A DNA stretch of 64,000 nt from Ancylostoma caninum. Its lineage: Eukaryota; Nematoda; Chromadorea; Rhabditida; Ancylostomatidae. Within the stretch, counting starts at the first letter, position 1. The number at the start of each line of letters is the position of its first letter. Below, piece by piece: positions 1 to 11,534 of the stretch. The translations under genes were made by a program, and so were the position numbers. The DNA lies in the NCBI GenBank assembly GCA_037903475.1, contig JBAJFG010000619.1, forward strand, positions 62,001 through 126,000. Direction: 5' to 3'. The notes beneath the pieces are model-generated. The model searched no databases. It was not told where the DNA came from and saw nothing but the letters and a program-made list of their open reading frames with translations.

Positions 1-227
1 ACTCAGAGGCATCGTTGTAGTTGGACACCCATTGCAGAAGATCTAGCCCACTGAGCTACCGATTACATTCGAGTTTTAAATTGTCGAAGGTTTGCGCTTT
101 TAGGGTGCATAGATCCTTTTCCTGCAGCTGACTCCACCGCGATTCAACTCCGTCGATAAGATCATGTAGAAAAGGCCATTTTTATCGACGAAATCTCATC
201 TCCGTGATTCTCGTGCTGAATCTTTTC

Positions 228-425
228 TGTTGAATCTGGAGACCTGAAACTTGGAGGTAAAGCACAGTTGGGTAAGATCCATAGAACGACTTTTTATCGA
301 CCTGCAGGACTGGGTAGGACTGGCAGTACAAACGTGCAAAAATTTTCACCTGAAATTTCGGCTTGCTCTGAGGCATGATTGTAGTTGGACATGGATAGCA
401 GGGGATCTAGTCGGTTGATGTTCCC
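228..425. repeat. Dispersed repeat, family A, copy 1
   Basis: This roughly 200-bp block reads 'cttggaggtaaagcacagtt' early and 'gttggacatggatagcag' near its end. Related copies lie at about 604-705 and 11535-11706, and a fragment of the end piece lies at 1-60. No long open frame is shared among the copies, so it is taken as a non-coding interspersed repeat of unknown class. The first 1 kb of the window holds nothing else recognisable. Confidence 0.6.
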
Positions 426-603
426 ATTTTTTTTTTCTGTTTTGATTAGTAAGAGTTTTGTGCTGTCAGGCAGTGTGGTTCCCTTTTCCGCTGTTGTCAT
501 CCTTTCTGCTTCGATCTAGTCGATAAAAAAAGTAAAAAAAAGGCCATTTTTATCAACTAAACATCATTTCCGTAATTCGTGTGCTGAATCTTTTCTGTTG
601 ATG

Positions 604-705
604 CTGGAGAGCTTAAACTTGAAGGCAGAGCACAGTTGGGTGGTCTCCATAGTGTGACCTTTTTTCGGCTACCAGGGGTGAGCAGGACTGGCGGTACGTA
701 TGAAC
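604..705. repeat. Dispersed repeat, family A, copy 2 (truncated)
   Basis: Shares 'gcacagttgggt' and the following 'aggactggc.gtac' pattern with the copies at 228-425 and 11535-11706, but stops before the 'gttggacatgg' end. The copies have diverged by substitutions and small indels, so this is not a recent duplication. Confidence 0.5.
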
Positions 706-1040
706 AAAATGACCTTACGACATTGAGTCTCGCTCGGTGGTCTGGCAGCAGTACTACTAAGAGTAGTACCCGAATTCTCTACCACCCGCTCACTATACGA
801 CCCCCGTTGATAATTTATCAACACACGCTTGACCCTGGTTAGCTTACTCACTGCTGGTGCCATGTCTTGCTGTCGGATAGTGTCCACTTGGTCCTTGTTA
901 GGGTCCAAGTTGTGTCTCTCAGATGTGAGGTATATACCAGCCGTTCACTGGAGCGAAGCACATTGTGGCCATCCCCTTTAGAGTCTACTTGTCAGTGCCA
1001 GTAAAGAGATCAAGCGGAATCGGCATGATGCTACTGTGTA

Positions 1041-1274
1041 TAGTCTGTCCGAAATGAGAGTCCGCCCACGCACACGTGGATTGAGGAGCTGCCACGTTTG
1101 CCAGCGCTCCACGTCATCATCCCTGATCTGCGTATCACGTTTCATCGTTATCTTCATGGAATTGACCGATGATTTGGCTGTGACAGGGACGACGTGGCAA
1201 CCAAGAGCATCTGTCCCAGCCGCGCCGCCTCTCGGTTCCCGCGTGCGTGGGCGAACTCGTCGTTTCGGATAGGC
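1041..1274. mobile_element. Palindromic MITE, family B (TIR TATCCGAAACGACGAGTC type), copy 1
   Basis: The left end reads tagtctgtccgaaatgagag and the right end is its near complement, ...actcgtcgtttcggata. The ends are followed inward by a matching CCACGCAC/GTGCGTGG pair. About 230 bp, flanked by TA-rich bases, with no transposase. The same TIR recurs at 2126-2676 and 31045-31284, which makes this a three-member family of Tc1/mariner-style non-autonomous elements. Confidence 0.75.
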
Positions 1275-1548
1275 GATATTACGATCTGCTTTTTTTCTGG
1301 AAGACCTTAATAAATGAGATAAATTCACTTAAGACTCTACTTTAGCATCGAGTTCGGTACTCGTAGGGATTTGTCGAATGAATGGAAGGCCCAGCTTATT
1401 GGTAGGGTGAATCAGCATTCACTGGACAGCAGCAGTCTTGAAATGAAAAGTAGGTACAAATGATGTGTATCACGCTTCATTTCTTCATCATTTCGTATGA
1501 GATCCACCTAGACATTACGTCTTCTATATTTTTGTGAAGGTGTATATA

Positions 1549-2889
1549 CAGGGTGGTCCAAAATTACGGAGACACGCTAAAAGGTTCACATCTAACGCTG
1601 GAAAACGAGTGGGCAAGATATTTTTCACTCTACATTGAACAAAATCTACCATTACATCTCACGATTTCTCCTATCACCGGCGAGAAAACACATGAAGAAT
1701 TTGAACTAGTCGCCTGCTTTGACGCGGAAGCTCAGTCTTCCTAGATGATCTGCCCTTTCCAAACGCGTTTACTCCAAGGATTAAACAATTTTTATGAGAA
1801 TAAAGTCAGTTTTTGTCCTCAAATGAATATCATAACGAGAAATCTGCTTGAATGAGTACTGAAAATAAAATTTATAAAGAAGCGGACATGACTTCCTATG
1901 CAAAAACAGAGCAAAAACGTACTTTAGGGCTGTTTCTGGTTCTTTTTTTCACTGTTGAGGGAGGGGACTGGAACTTATTGGGCTCATCAACTTCCATTCT
2001 CGAAGTTCTGAGAAGTATTTCCCTCATAATACATTTAATGATGGTGATTAGAATTGAAAAGCACCCTCAACCCGCGCTGAATATCAGCGTATCCGCACGA
2101 AATTCTGGATCTCATAACCAAGGTACAGTCTATCCGAAACGACGAGTCCCCTCAGCCGGCGGGAAACGTCGTGGAGGCGCGCCTGCGGCGCGGCCGTCTT
2201 GGCAACGTGCGTGAAATTGATCAGCTGTTGGAGATCAACGCCGCCACGCTCAGTCTGCAAAAAATTGGGTTTTTCTTTGTTTTTATTCAATGTTATGATT
2301 TCTTTCGCCAATATATCATCATATATCAGGCCGTTGCTTGTCTGAGGCCGTTTTGAACGTTTCCTTTTTTTGGATGTGTTCTTTCTGGATTCTACTATGA
2401 TCACCCAGAAAAACAAAGAAAAACACATTCAAATAAAAAAGAAACGAGCAAAACAGTCTCAGACGAGCAATGGCCCGATATATGCTGATATATCCAAAAA
2501 AGAAACTACAACATTGGATAAAAACAAGGAAAACCTACCTTTTGCCGATTGAGCGTGGCGGCATTGATCTCCAACAGCTGATCAATTTGACATGCGCTGC
2601 CAAGAAGACCGCGCCGCTGGCGCGCCACCACGACGTTTCCCGCCGGCTGAGGGGACTCGTCGTTTCGGATAGACTGTACGTGGCCATTCACAATGACTTT
2701 AACGTTTTTCTGTTTCCCACACCTTGTACTTTTCGATGTACTGCTTAGTGTGCCTCTTGTGTAATGTTTTGGAAGAAGCTGTAAAATTGAACAAATGAAC
2801 AGCAAAAGATTGGATGCGAAAGGCCAAAACCCGAGATAAGTCGAAAAACGCGCATCGCACCCTTGTCTCCGTAATTTTGGACCACCCCG
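1549..2889. mobile_element. TIR element of 1341 bp, Tc1/mariner-like, with nested MITE
   Basis: The left end CAGGGTGGTCCAAAATTACG and the right end CGTAATTTTGGACCACCCCG are inverted copies with one mismatch over more than 25 bp. Each is bordered by a TA dinucleotide (1547-1548 and 2890-2891), the target duplication typical of the IS630/Tc1/mariner superfamily. No recognisable transposase is left inside. A second inverted-repeat element (2126-2676) has inserted in the middle, so part of the length is secondary. Confidence 0.8.
2126..2676. mobile_element. Near-full-length palindromic MITE, family B, copy 2, nested
   Basis: Left end CAGTCTATCCGAAACGACGA and right end TCGTCGTTTCGGATAGACTG are bordered by TA on both sides (2124-2125, 2677-2678). 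The inverted similarity continues through almost the whole element to a centre near 2396, for example ttgatctccaacagctgatc against gatcagctgttggagatcaa. It would fold into one long hairpin. It lies inside the 1549-2889 element and is therefore the younger insertion. Confidence 0.8.
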
Positions 2890-2937
2890 TATTTTAATAT
2901 GATGTCCATAAAATTTATGAGGTTTTTTACACAGAGT

Positions 2938-3250
2938 ATCAGGTTGGTGCGAAACTAATTGCCGAAACGAACACTCCGGTTCGAAGTAGTGTAACTTGGC
3001 TTTAATACAACGTTCTTTATAAGTTCAATGCCCGTTCAATTTGCTAAATCTTCCCTAACATTGTAGTAAAAATGCTTGCCTCAACAATCACCGCTCTCAT
3101 CGTCCGGATGGAAATAACCAGTTTCGGTTCGACGGCTGTCCTCAACGCCTGATCGTCCAGCGACATCCCACGACCAGGACCGTGGTTACATTTAAAATCG
3201 TAGGAAGAAAACTTCGCAAACCCCTAGCACACTGTTCTTTGGAAAGGCGA
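2938..3250 (+). mobile_element. Mariner 5' end remnant
   Basis: The start tcaggttggtgcgaaactaa resembles mariner TIRs of the TTAGGTTGNTGCAAAA type. The following 60 bp resemble those at 30032 (both have 'gtaact.ggct...caat'), so this is a second copy of one family. No transposase frame survives. Its right boundary is a guess. Confidence 0.45.
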
Positions 3251-4277
3251 ATCCAAGATAAAACAAATGCAAGATAACCGAACATCTCCGATTCAGATGA
3301 TCGAGTTTGAAGTCAATAACTACAATCACCCAGGAATCGCGTCGGCTCATCATTTGTTCGCTATTCTACAAAAAAGGAGTTATTCAGAATATTCATGCTG
3401 TTTGAAAGAGGAGAAAACACTCTTCCAGAAGATCACACAAGTCCGCTTGAAATTGCTCAAATTCCACAAGAGAGAAAAGGTTTTTTGTGCATGTCCGGAA
3501 ACGGCAATCAATTTCTCACCAACCTGATAGTTGCTTTCCTGTTCACTGCACTAAGTTAATGGCATCTTTCCGAAATAACGGTATTTCGTAATGAGCGACC
3601 GCATCCAAAATGTAATTTATAGTCTGTTTCGCCAGCGATGACAGTTGAGTATTCGTGCACAGTGTCTGTTTTTTCTCTGTATCCTCTCGAATCTCTGCGC
3701 ACTTTCCCGCCCTCTTCTTCTCTGCGGCGTTTCCCCAACTATCTTCCCCCGTGGAACGGACTATACCACTTTACCGATACTATCGGATTAAATTTTGCTG
3801 CGATCGATGTGAGATTTCTTCCCGGAAAAAGAAGTTCAGAAACCTCGAAAAATTTATTATTTGGTTGAGTGCCTGTTTGTATTCACGGAACAGCGAGCAT
3901 TCATATTCCTCTAACCAATTTGATTTTTTTCCACATCGCTTTGCACGTTTGAGCAAATTTCTTTAATGAGCGATATTGTATTGTTGCTTTAACCTCCGTT
4001 AACAATTTAGATTAAAGGCAGCCCTCACGGAAATTTCTATGTCGGAGATTTCGAGGTATATCGGGGTTTTTGGATGCGGCGAACTGATCGACACTGATAA
4101 AGCAGCGTGAAACACGCGGAAAACACAAGAAATTATGGCGATATTTCCTGTGCGTACCAAGTGCGGACGAGTGTTCCGTGATAGGTCCCGCCACGAAACC
4201 CTGCAGCAGTTCCCCTTCACTTAAGCGAGGGGGAGGAGACCGGTAAAAAACAATTGATAAAATTAGTTTTTTTTTTT
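3251..4277. other. No gene recognised (3.25-4.28 kb)
   Basis: Several open frames of 60-100 codons are present on both strands, but none has a familiar motif, a coherent splice context or a repeat partner. The stretch at 4012-4225 starts 'ttaaaggcagccctcacgg', which weakly resembles the TTAA-AGGCAGCG end of the element at 16712, but no matching right end was seen. Confidence 0.4.
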
Positions 4278-4872
4278 GGTACTATTGTACTTCAGCGGCC
4301 CCACTATCGAGCACAAACTCAAAATCATGGATTCCTCTGAAAACTTGCATACAGGGGTAAATGAATGTGCTGATCACGAATATCATATTCATTTCGCATG
4401 GTGATATCGATTTTATTCATTTTATCGATTTTTTTCCAGGTTCGACTCGTATCTCAAATCTCTTTGAAAATATGCAGTTACAGGTTTTTGAAGTTGCTGA
4501 TCACGAATATAATAACCTTTTTCCATCATAGTCTCGATTTCGTTAGTTTTCTCCAGATTTTTATCTGTAGGGCGATGTAATCGCCGACTTTACTGGAGTT
4601 TTCCCCATCAGGTCGACCTTTTCTTGTGAAATCTTCATCATATTTGTAACCAGCACCTTCAGAAACCCCAGCAGGCAAGTTTTCAGAGAGATCCGGGAGG
4701 AGGTCCATACTTGGGAAAGCATCGATAAAATCAATAAAATCAATACTATCATGCGAAATGAGTATGATATTCGTGACCAGCACATCGGATTACCCCCGTA
4801 TGCAGGTTTTCAGAGGAATCCATGATTTTGAGTTTGGGCTCGATAGTGGGGCCGCCCAAGTACAATAGTACC
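4278..4872. mobile_element. Foldback element of about 595 bp
   Basis: Left end ggtactattgtacttcagcg and right end ...aagtacaatagtacc are inverted copies, and the similarity continues inward: 'cactatcgag...catggattcctctgaaaac' against its complement at 4800-4850. The arms are about 290 bp with a centre near 4570. They contain the dispersed 'tatcgattttatt' motif that forms a tandem array at 55.9-57.0 kb. Confidence 0.7.
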
Positions 4873-5063
4873 TTTTTTTTCGAAAGATGGAAACGATGAA
4901 GGAAATGGGAAGAAAGGGGCAAATGAGAGGAAGGCGTAGCCACAGAAGGCAGTATCAGGAAGTTGGACGGAAAAATCCTTATTGGGAAGTGTTAACAAAC
5001 ATTTGATGAAAGATTGTAATAAATGTGTATGTAGTGTGAGTCGGCCGGAACGAATGACTTATA

Positions 5064-5207
5064 CAGTCGTTCTCAGAAATACTTGCCTCACGCTTCACCG
5101 CCCATCTGCTAAGCCTCGCCGCAGCACCTATGCATTATCATACGTGGTGTGACGTGGCTACGCTGATGGGCGGTTCAGCGTGAGGCAAGAATTTTTCAGA
5201 AGGACTG
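5064..5207. mobile_element. Small MITE of 144 bp with TA target duplication
   Basis: The ends CAGTCGTTCTCAGAAATACT and ...ATTTTTCAGAAGGACTG are inverted copies, followed by TTGCCTCACGCTTCACCGCC against its complement GGCGGTTCAGCGTGAGGCAA. TA borders both ends (5062-5063, 5208-5209). It is too short to code for anything and is consistent with a Tc1/mariner-mobilised MITE. Confidence 0.8.
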
Positions 5208-5309
5208 TAGGTTACGAAATTCGAGTTGGAGCACTGATTGAACGGACTGCAAGGGGTTGGAAGAATTAGGAATAACACGGCTGTGAATGAAAATTTCCAT
5301 ACAGGAAGC

Positions 5310-5440
5310 GTCAGTCACGATCACTACTCCCGCAGTACCCACGCGGCGCTGTCGAGGCAGCACATGAAATGCCCAGCATCCAGCAGCGCCACGTAGGTGG
5401 TGCCACGTTCCAGGGCGAGGGAATAGTGATCGTGATTGAG
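5310..5440. mobile_element. Small inverted-repeat element
   Basis: 'cagtcacgatcactactccc' on the left is mirrored by 'gaatagtgatcgtgattg' on the right, with an inner pair CGGCGCTG/CAGCGCC. About 130 bp. No target duplication could be fixed. Confidence 0.5.
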
Positions 5441-6156
5441 GTCCCCTGTAGAGTGAAGGGGATCCTAGGATAGCTGAAACCTATCAGATGGACAAGACAC
5501 CCTGTTTGCATAGAAAAGGTCAAAACTTGCGAAACCGTTTGCGTTTTTCGAAAGCAACGCTTCTCGTGGCAGTTTAAGTTCTATGACTAATAAAAGTATT
5601 AATAGAGAGTGAATCAAAAATGGAACATTCCGTGGAAGAAGAGGAGCAAAAATCTACAATCTGAAACCAACTGCAGATGTTCTAGCGAATATCTTATGGG
5701 AACCAAATTGAGGTGTTTGAGACCGGTGAAAATAGCGAGAAACGGTAGCGAGTAACGGTTTTTCACGAATTTCTCCTCGCACACGAAACAAATGAGATGT
5801 TCAGGATATGAGAGTGAAGTAGAAGAAATTCTCTATCGACCGGTATATGATATGCTGGGTAAACGTCTGTCCTGCGCTGTGCATGAGGGGATGGAGCCAA
5901 AACCAGTACATTGGCTTCGGCCGAAAGCGAGACAGTGCAGAGGGAGGAGGGCGCAGAGCGAGAACCGAACTCATCCTTACTCAGACAAACCCTCGCTGGA
6001 CGCGCGGGAGACGGCCCTTCTGGACCGCTGTAATTAAGGGCCATATTATAGCAGCGCTGTGATTGGCTGGAAGATACCGCGATTGGCTGCCCGCTAATGA
6101 GGTGCCAAGAGGTCAACTAGTCGCTTCGCGACGTTTACGGCAATCATCTAAGATGA

Positions 6157-6210
6157 TGGACGAGTTTCACAACTAGTCGTACCTGGACGAGTTTCACAAC
6201 TAGTCGTACC
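6157..6210. repeat. Exact 27-bp tandem duplication
   Basis: A 27-bp unit starting tggacgagtttcacaactag occurs twice head to tail without mismatch. Both copies contain the CTAGT core that also stands just upstream at 6116. It is probably a recent slippage product. Confidence 0.85.
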
Positions 6211-6212
6211 TT

Positions 6213-8295
6213 CCAATTTACTAGCCAGTTTTTTTTCGAGCTATAAGAGAGCTTTAATAAGTTATCGTTTTCCACACACATTGTGAGTGAACAAATTCTC
6301 GCAAGCTTCGACCACTATTTTTTCTAATTCTACTCCTAGAAAGCTAGAATTTGCTCGCGCGCCTTTATTGTGAGGGTGGGGATAGACAGAGAAAAGAGGT
6401 AGTTGACACTCCCGATAACTAACTTGTTCCGCGCCTTGCGAGATCGGTGTGCGCGCCCAGCAACGATGTCACAATCGGTCAATACCGAGTGAGGCACAGG
6501 TGCTGCACGTTGAGCGGCAAGGGTCTACCACATAGATGTACTGATGGTGCATGACCATCTTTACAAAAATGGCCGCCACGACCTCTTCATTATTGGATGG
6601 GGGATAGCTGTTGGAAAAGATTGACTCCACGCCCTCAACAACCGAACCTGGCCGTGGCCCTGACCGGCGGAGTCCCACTAATACTGGTTCGTATTTCTTG
6701 CTGGTGAAAATACATATGTTGTCGCGCGCGCCGAGCGAGCGTCTTTTCTCGTCTACATCCTTCGAAAATCGTCCCTCGTCTGCTCCGCGCCTAGCGAAAT
6801 TCTGCTCCGGGCGAGGCGAAGCAGGGCTCGCCTCTCGCGGAGACCTCAAACAGGCGCGCGCGACAAGCGAGGGTTTGTCTGAGTAGGAGGCCGGCTCCGG
6901 TGCCCTTCACCTTTAGCGGGAACGACTTTCAACGTCTTTCCAGAAGAAGTGGCGTGTGATAAAGGTGTAATTTCACAAAAAGTGGTCTTTATGTACCCTT
7001 CACTAGCATGTCTACATTTCAAGTAAGGAAGTTATAAGGGAAAAACAGCCGTTTTTTGGCACTTTCAGTATTATCAAAAGGGAAAGGGTTGCTGTGGGTG
7101 AATTATAGGGTATTGGACACTACTCAGACAATTTCGGGGGCAAATCCCGTTCCGATTGAGCGGGGGGGGGGCGAGGGTCGGAACGAGCGTTTGGGTGTTT
7201 TCACCCGAGAAGCTCTGGTGGTTCCAGGGATCGGCGAGGGAACCAGAGTTCCTAAGACGTCCATGTGGACGCTCACCGCAACCCCAGAAGTACAGGGAAC
7301 TCCAAAGGTACGCGGACAGGGGCGGGACCGCGGTGCGCCTCTGCTGGGCAGAGCCCCTTATAGGAGGTAGGATATGAAGTGCTGTTATTCCTCGAACCCT
7401 CCCATTTTGGAAAGAACCGCAATTTGAAAAAATAAAAAAACCAATATGGCGTTGGCCCATCTGCGGCCTCGGGAAAGACGTCGCACAACGGCGCCGCGCC
7501 CCGTAACCTATGTATTCTACTGCTTTTTTTTCATTTTCTAGCAACTTTTTTACCCGATTTTAAGGATTTTCGAGCAAATCGGAAAGAAAAGACCCTAGAA
7601 ATAGGATTCCGGCGCGCGCGGCGCGGTCGCGCTGCGACCTTCTCAAGGCCGCGAATGGGCCACTACCATTCCCGTCCAATGTACCTGAGCCTGCCTAGAT
7701 AGATGAAGGCAAACGGCAACTGAATAACTAACACCTACGCCGGTAATGTGACGATCCCCTCCCCCCCCCCCCCGTAGTTCGGCCGTCGCTTTTTTTGTGA
7801 CAGCCAGCTAGGAAAGCTGCTGCTACCCTCCCCCCGGTCGACGACCACCCTTCAGTTTTGGCATCGCTGACAGGCTTCACACCCCTCAGACCCGTTCATT
7901 TCGCCCCCAGCTCCCCCTATCGCACCTATGGCACACACCCGGCCGATGGCGTTAGCTGGCGCGATGAGGCCATTTTTGTCCAGGTCGGCAGATGTGTCCA
8001 CGGCTGTATCTTCGCAGGTAGACAGATAGGCGGTTATTCGCTGTGTTCAACCTACCATTGTGCGACTTCCTTCATAAGTGAGAATTTCCGTGAGTGCTGC
8101 CTTTAAAGTAGATTAGCAATATTTGCTACATCTGATAACAATTTTGAAGTGTTATTCAAATCATTAACTAGCTTAATCATCAGCTTGGTTGAACTTGGTT
8201 TTGGTGTGCAAATATACAACAATAATGTGTTGAAACTCGTTTCACAATCTATGTGACATCTATGCAGTTGTTGCTCGTATTTGTTCCATTTCAAG
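6213..8295. other. GC-rich stretch without recognised exon
   Basis: This stretch upstream of the first placed mrps-15 exon must contain that gene's 5' exons and promoter if they lie in the window, but none could be identified with confidence. It carries a 10-base G run (7162-7171), a 13-base C run (7761-7773) and a CG-rich segment near 7600-7660. A roughly 30-bp inverted similarity (cagacaaaccctcgct at 5980 against its complement near 6870) suggests an old inverted-repeat element over 5.9-6.9 kb. Confidence 0.35.
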
Positions 8296-8848
8296 TCGCT
8301 TGGATGACAGCTTTGATTCGTCATTGGTCCTTACTTGTTGACGACATCTCTAAGGAAACTCCAAAGGTGAACTGTTTTCTGCGATTACGTGTGTGAGTAG
8401 AAGTTCTTTTTTTTTCAGAAACCCACCTGGTTAACGCATAGGATCTGGCTTGTGATTAACGCTAGGAGAAAATTTCTTCGTTTGTTGAGGTTAGATGGTT
8501 CCTTTTCATGTCAGAATTTTGTGTACTTTACTGCATTTTTTTTAAGAGAGAGGAATACGGAAGCATTCGATCGTGTGATAAAAGAATTGAAAATTGCATA
8601 CCATGTGCAGAAACAACCTGAACACGTTAAGACACGGAAGGTAATGGAGCTTTCTTGATACAAATTTTCGAAACAAGGTTAAAATTAATGTGCTCAAGGC
8701 GTGGGCTGAAGCTCAACTACGTGCTCGTGTCGAACAGGAAAAAGAGAGACGTCTCGAGGAGCTGCATCAAAGCTACATCAGTGAAAGAAGAGAAAAATCA
8801 GAAGAAATGGAAAAACGAAAACAGGAGCTCAGAAAGGAACATCAAGAG
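8296..8848 (+). CDS. mrps-15: Mitochondrial ribosomal protein S15 (uS15m), four internal exons
   Basis: Four exons join without a frame break: 8296-8366, 8419-8489, 8547-8640 and 8678-8848, split by introns of 52, 57 and 37 bp with GT-AG ends. The first two exons give AWMTALIRHWSLLVDDIS and KPTWLTHRIWLVINARRK. The third gives ERNTEAFDRVIKELKIAYHV. The pattern LTxRI...RRKxLRxLRERNxExFDRVIKEL fits the helical S15 domain that binds small-subunit rRNA. The long charged extension after it (KQPEHVKTRK, then an E/K/R-rich coiled coil such as EKERRLEELHQSY) is what I recall of nematode mitochondrial S15. It would act in the mitochondrial small ribosomal subunit. The 5' exons with start codon and mitochondrial presequence were not found upstream of 8296. 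The homology is from memory; the exon phases are seen directly. Confidence 0.8.
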
Positions 8849-9369
8849 GTAAGACTTCGCAACAAGTCCCTTCGAAACGTTAGACTTAAACGACCTGAAC
8901 AATCCATGAATCTCCTACGGTCTTATGACATTTAAAAAGTGGGACTTGTATTCATAATCGCCTACTTAAAGCAATGGTTGTTGATTCGTAGAAACTAGGT
9001 TAAGGAGATGTACGGGTTTTTCTTATGACTTGATGGATTAATGGAGAGGCGTATGCCTTGTGGCGTAGATATTTAAGAGACGGCACGCCACTATTTAGAT
9101 TGAAAACTTCGCAATGCTGTCAAAGGGGTTCTTATAGTGGCCTTCCTGACAGTATTAATATTTTATTTGGAGCGTTAGACCTTTTTTGAGAAAATGAGTT
9201 GTCAGTCGTCTTGCCAGTTTTTTCTACGCAATGTTTAAGAAGTTGACATCATCAGCTGCCAACTTCAGTAACCTTTGACATCAAACCATTAGTTCTACTA
9301 CCTGAGCTGCTTCATCTTATATTTTCACACATGATTTCAGTTATCGCTAGGCTTTCAATATTTTAAAGA

Positions 9370-9991
9370 AATTTTCATACCTAAGGTGCACCAGCGCCTT
9401 CATGGATTACTGGTGCTGGAAGGTAAAGCTACGGACGTTGTTGGACAGTATCGACCACCCCTTGTTGGCAGCCTGTCGGAAACCGTAATGCACTACGCTC
9501 TTTTCTACCATCCTAAACCTAATATGGTTAAGCAGTACTGATTCATGTCACTGTTGGCATCTGCTCTATTATGAGTTGTTCGTGTAGGTTATAAATGTTT
9601 ATCTTCTACTGCTTGGCAACATTGTTGATACTGTGTAAACCAGAGAGCAACAGGTGTATCGAAGGGTGAATTGTTAAGGCGGTGGATGCCTAACTTCCGA
9701 AAATTCACCCCTAGACTGCTCATCGCTTACCAGTGCATGAGTAGTGGCATTCCCCAGTGCCAATCGCCTGTCTTCAGTGGTAATCACCGAAGGCTTCAAG
9801 CAGTATGTCTACCAGGTACTTTCTCTTACAGGTCCTATTAGTTAAGGGCAGGGCATGGATACTGGGCTGCATATGCAGCTATGTGCACATGCATTCAGTC
9901 ACTGGGTAACCTGGATAGCCAAGCTGGCCTGCCGCATTTATTGTCTTTGTAATGGAGCACCAATTGAGTGCATGAAATAAATAAATAAATC
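9370..9991. repeat. Dispersed repeat ending in an AAATA-type tail
   Basis: The segment ends in 'gaaataaataaataaat', a simple tail of the kind left by non-LTR retrotransposition. An internal block (gatgcctaacttccgaaaat near 9685) recurs at about 41205 as 'aatacctaacatccgaaaat'. No reverse transcriptase frame is visible, so this is a 3' fragment or a SINE-like unit. Confidence 0.5.
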
Positions 9992-10470
9992 TTGTTCCCA
10001 TGATTTAGAAATGTAATGACGAGGAAATTTTTGGTTCTATGCATTCATTAATTTCAGTTTAGGAGCTCATATTATTGTAGATGGATTTGTTAGGGCTGTT
10101 ACTGTTTTCTTTTCTTTCTGATTTTTTTAATAAGTAGGTTACATAAGAAGATCAATGCATTATTATCATCGGAGTCGCCACGACTGTTCTGTTATTGATT
10201 AAAAAAGATTTTGGACAATCTGAGTAGTGATCACATTCCAAAAATGTACTGGATGGCTGCAGTGACATAAAAAGATGTTGCTTGGTTTTCTAGATCTGAT
10301 AGGTGGATTTCCCTCCTCTAAAAAAACTAGTGCAGCCATGATTTGGTTGTCGTGCCTCTTACCCTGAAATTTTCATGAATATTTTTTTCTTCAATATTTC
10401 TTCAGTATTCTTTTCATATCGTTTCATAGTATGGAATCACTTCAAAAATTTTCAGTTTCACAATTTCTAG

Positions 10471-10539
10471 AAGGAAATTCATGCACATGAGAAATCAATT
10501 GTGAACGGCAATTCCATTCTCGATGTCGTCGTTTTATAA
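10471..10539 (+). CDS. mrps-15: Probable last exon of mrps-15
   Basis: The exon at 8678-8848 ends in phase 0 with donor GAG|gtaaga. The next plausible phase-0 acceptor is caatttctag at 10461-10470. It opens a 22-codon frame starting KEIHAHEKSIVNGNS and ending with TAA at 10537-10539, which continues the hydrophilic C-terminus. The implied 1622-bp intron holds the retroelement-like repeat at 9370-9991. No AATAAA was seen in the first 200 bp after the stop, so another last exon is possible. Confidence 0.5.
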   Translation, partial: KEIHAHEKSIVNGNSILDVVVL

Positions 10540-10769
10540 TGGAACCGTGCGTGCGATAGAGGGAAGCCGGGGGTCTCCAAAACCACTGTGAAAGTTTTCA
10601 TCATTCAGAAGAAAGGTCGTCGACCGGGGGAAGGTGAAGTGCCTTCCTCACTCTCCATTGATGAGTCCTGGAGAAAGCGCTTTCCAGCTAACTATTCTTT
10701 TTCGTAGTCCGTCCACGGGCAGGAAAGGAGGACGGACCAAAGTTCATCAGGTTTTTTTTCTGGTTTTTT

Positions 10770-10920
10770 GCAAGATAATTCATTTCTTCGTACGACAATC
10801 TTGTCATATTCGTGTTCAGCGAACTGGAAAACCTAGAACACGTGTCTTCGCTAACGTTGAGCAAAATCTGAAAAAAAAACCAATGGCTCGATACTTATCG
10901 ATCACTCGAGGCATCTATTC
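10770..10920. repeat. Fragment of the 'attcgtgttcagcg' dispersed repeat
   Basis: 'catattcgtgttcagcgaac' followed by 'acgtgtcttcgctaacgttg' matches the units at 54.3-55.3 kb, and the motif also occurs in the 55.9-57.0 kb array. The long frame 10634-11116 runs through this repeat and through a 15-base G run (10995-11009), so it is not accepted as a gene. Confidence 0.6.
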
Positions 10921-11425
10921 TGGATTCAGTGGAGACCTTATTCTATACGAATCGCTAGAGGTACACTGTCCATCCGCTGGTGAGCGGAGCTGGTGGGGGG
11001 GGGGGGGGGATGAGTCGTCATTTGAACAACGTTCGAGCCGCACATTTTCGTTTCATGGAAACATGAAAACGCGGTTTATTTCAGAAATCGGAGGGTCTGT
11101 CGGAAAAGAGCTTTGAATTAGCTACATATTTATGCCAAACACTCATTGACTACCTCGTTATGCACTTTTGTGATTTCGAAAAACCACAAAAACACGCTAT
11201 TTTCCCTATTTCTCTTTTCTTTGGAACATTTCATACTAATGAATGGTCTAGCCTGTCGTCAGATCCATGCTCCTACCACATATCTACTATATTTCATCGA
11301 AAAGCGCGTACTCGTTTGTGGGAGGGTACCGGCACCAAACCCTATACAATGGCTCCAGCCGATCTGGCACTCTCCACTTTATGCGCACTATTTCTTTTTT
11401 TTCTCTGACTACAGGCTGGGGCCAA

Positions 11426-11520
11426 TGTACAGGCTTTGGCTCCCCCACCCACCCAACAACGTAAAACGGAGCTGTTTCGTTTCACGTTGTTGGGTGGGTG
11501 GGGGAGCCAAAGCCTGTACA
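11426..11520. repeat. Long perfect hairpin, arms about 36 bp
   Basis: Arm 1 (tgtacaggctttggctcccc...) is repeated in inverse orientation ending at 11520, with a spacer of about 22 bases. Both arms include the CCCACCCACCCAAC run. The arms are perfect, which implies a recent origin or gene conversion. Confidence 0.85.
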
Positions 11521-11534
11521 AACGTTCTTAAACA

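Noticed and set aside
10634..11116. 160-codon open frame on the + strand
   Set aside because: It runs through a dispersed repeat and a 15-base G run and has no family motif.
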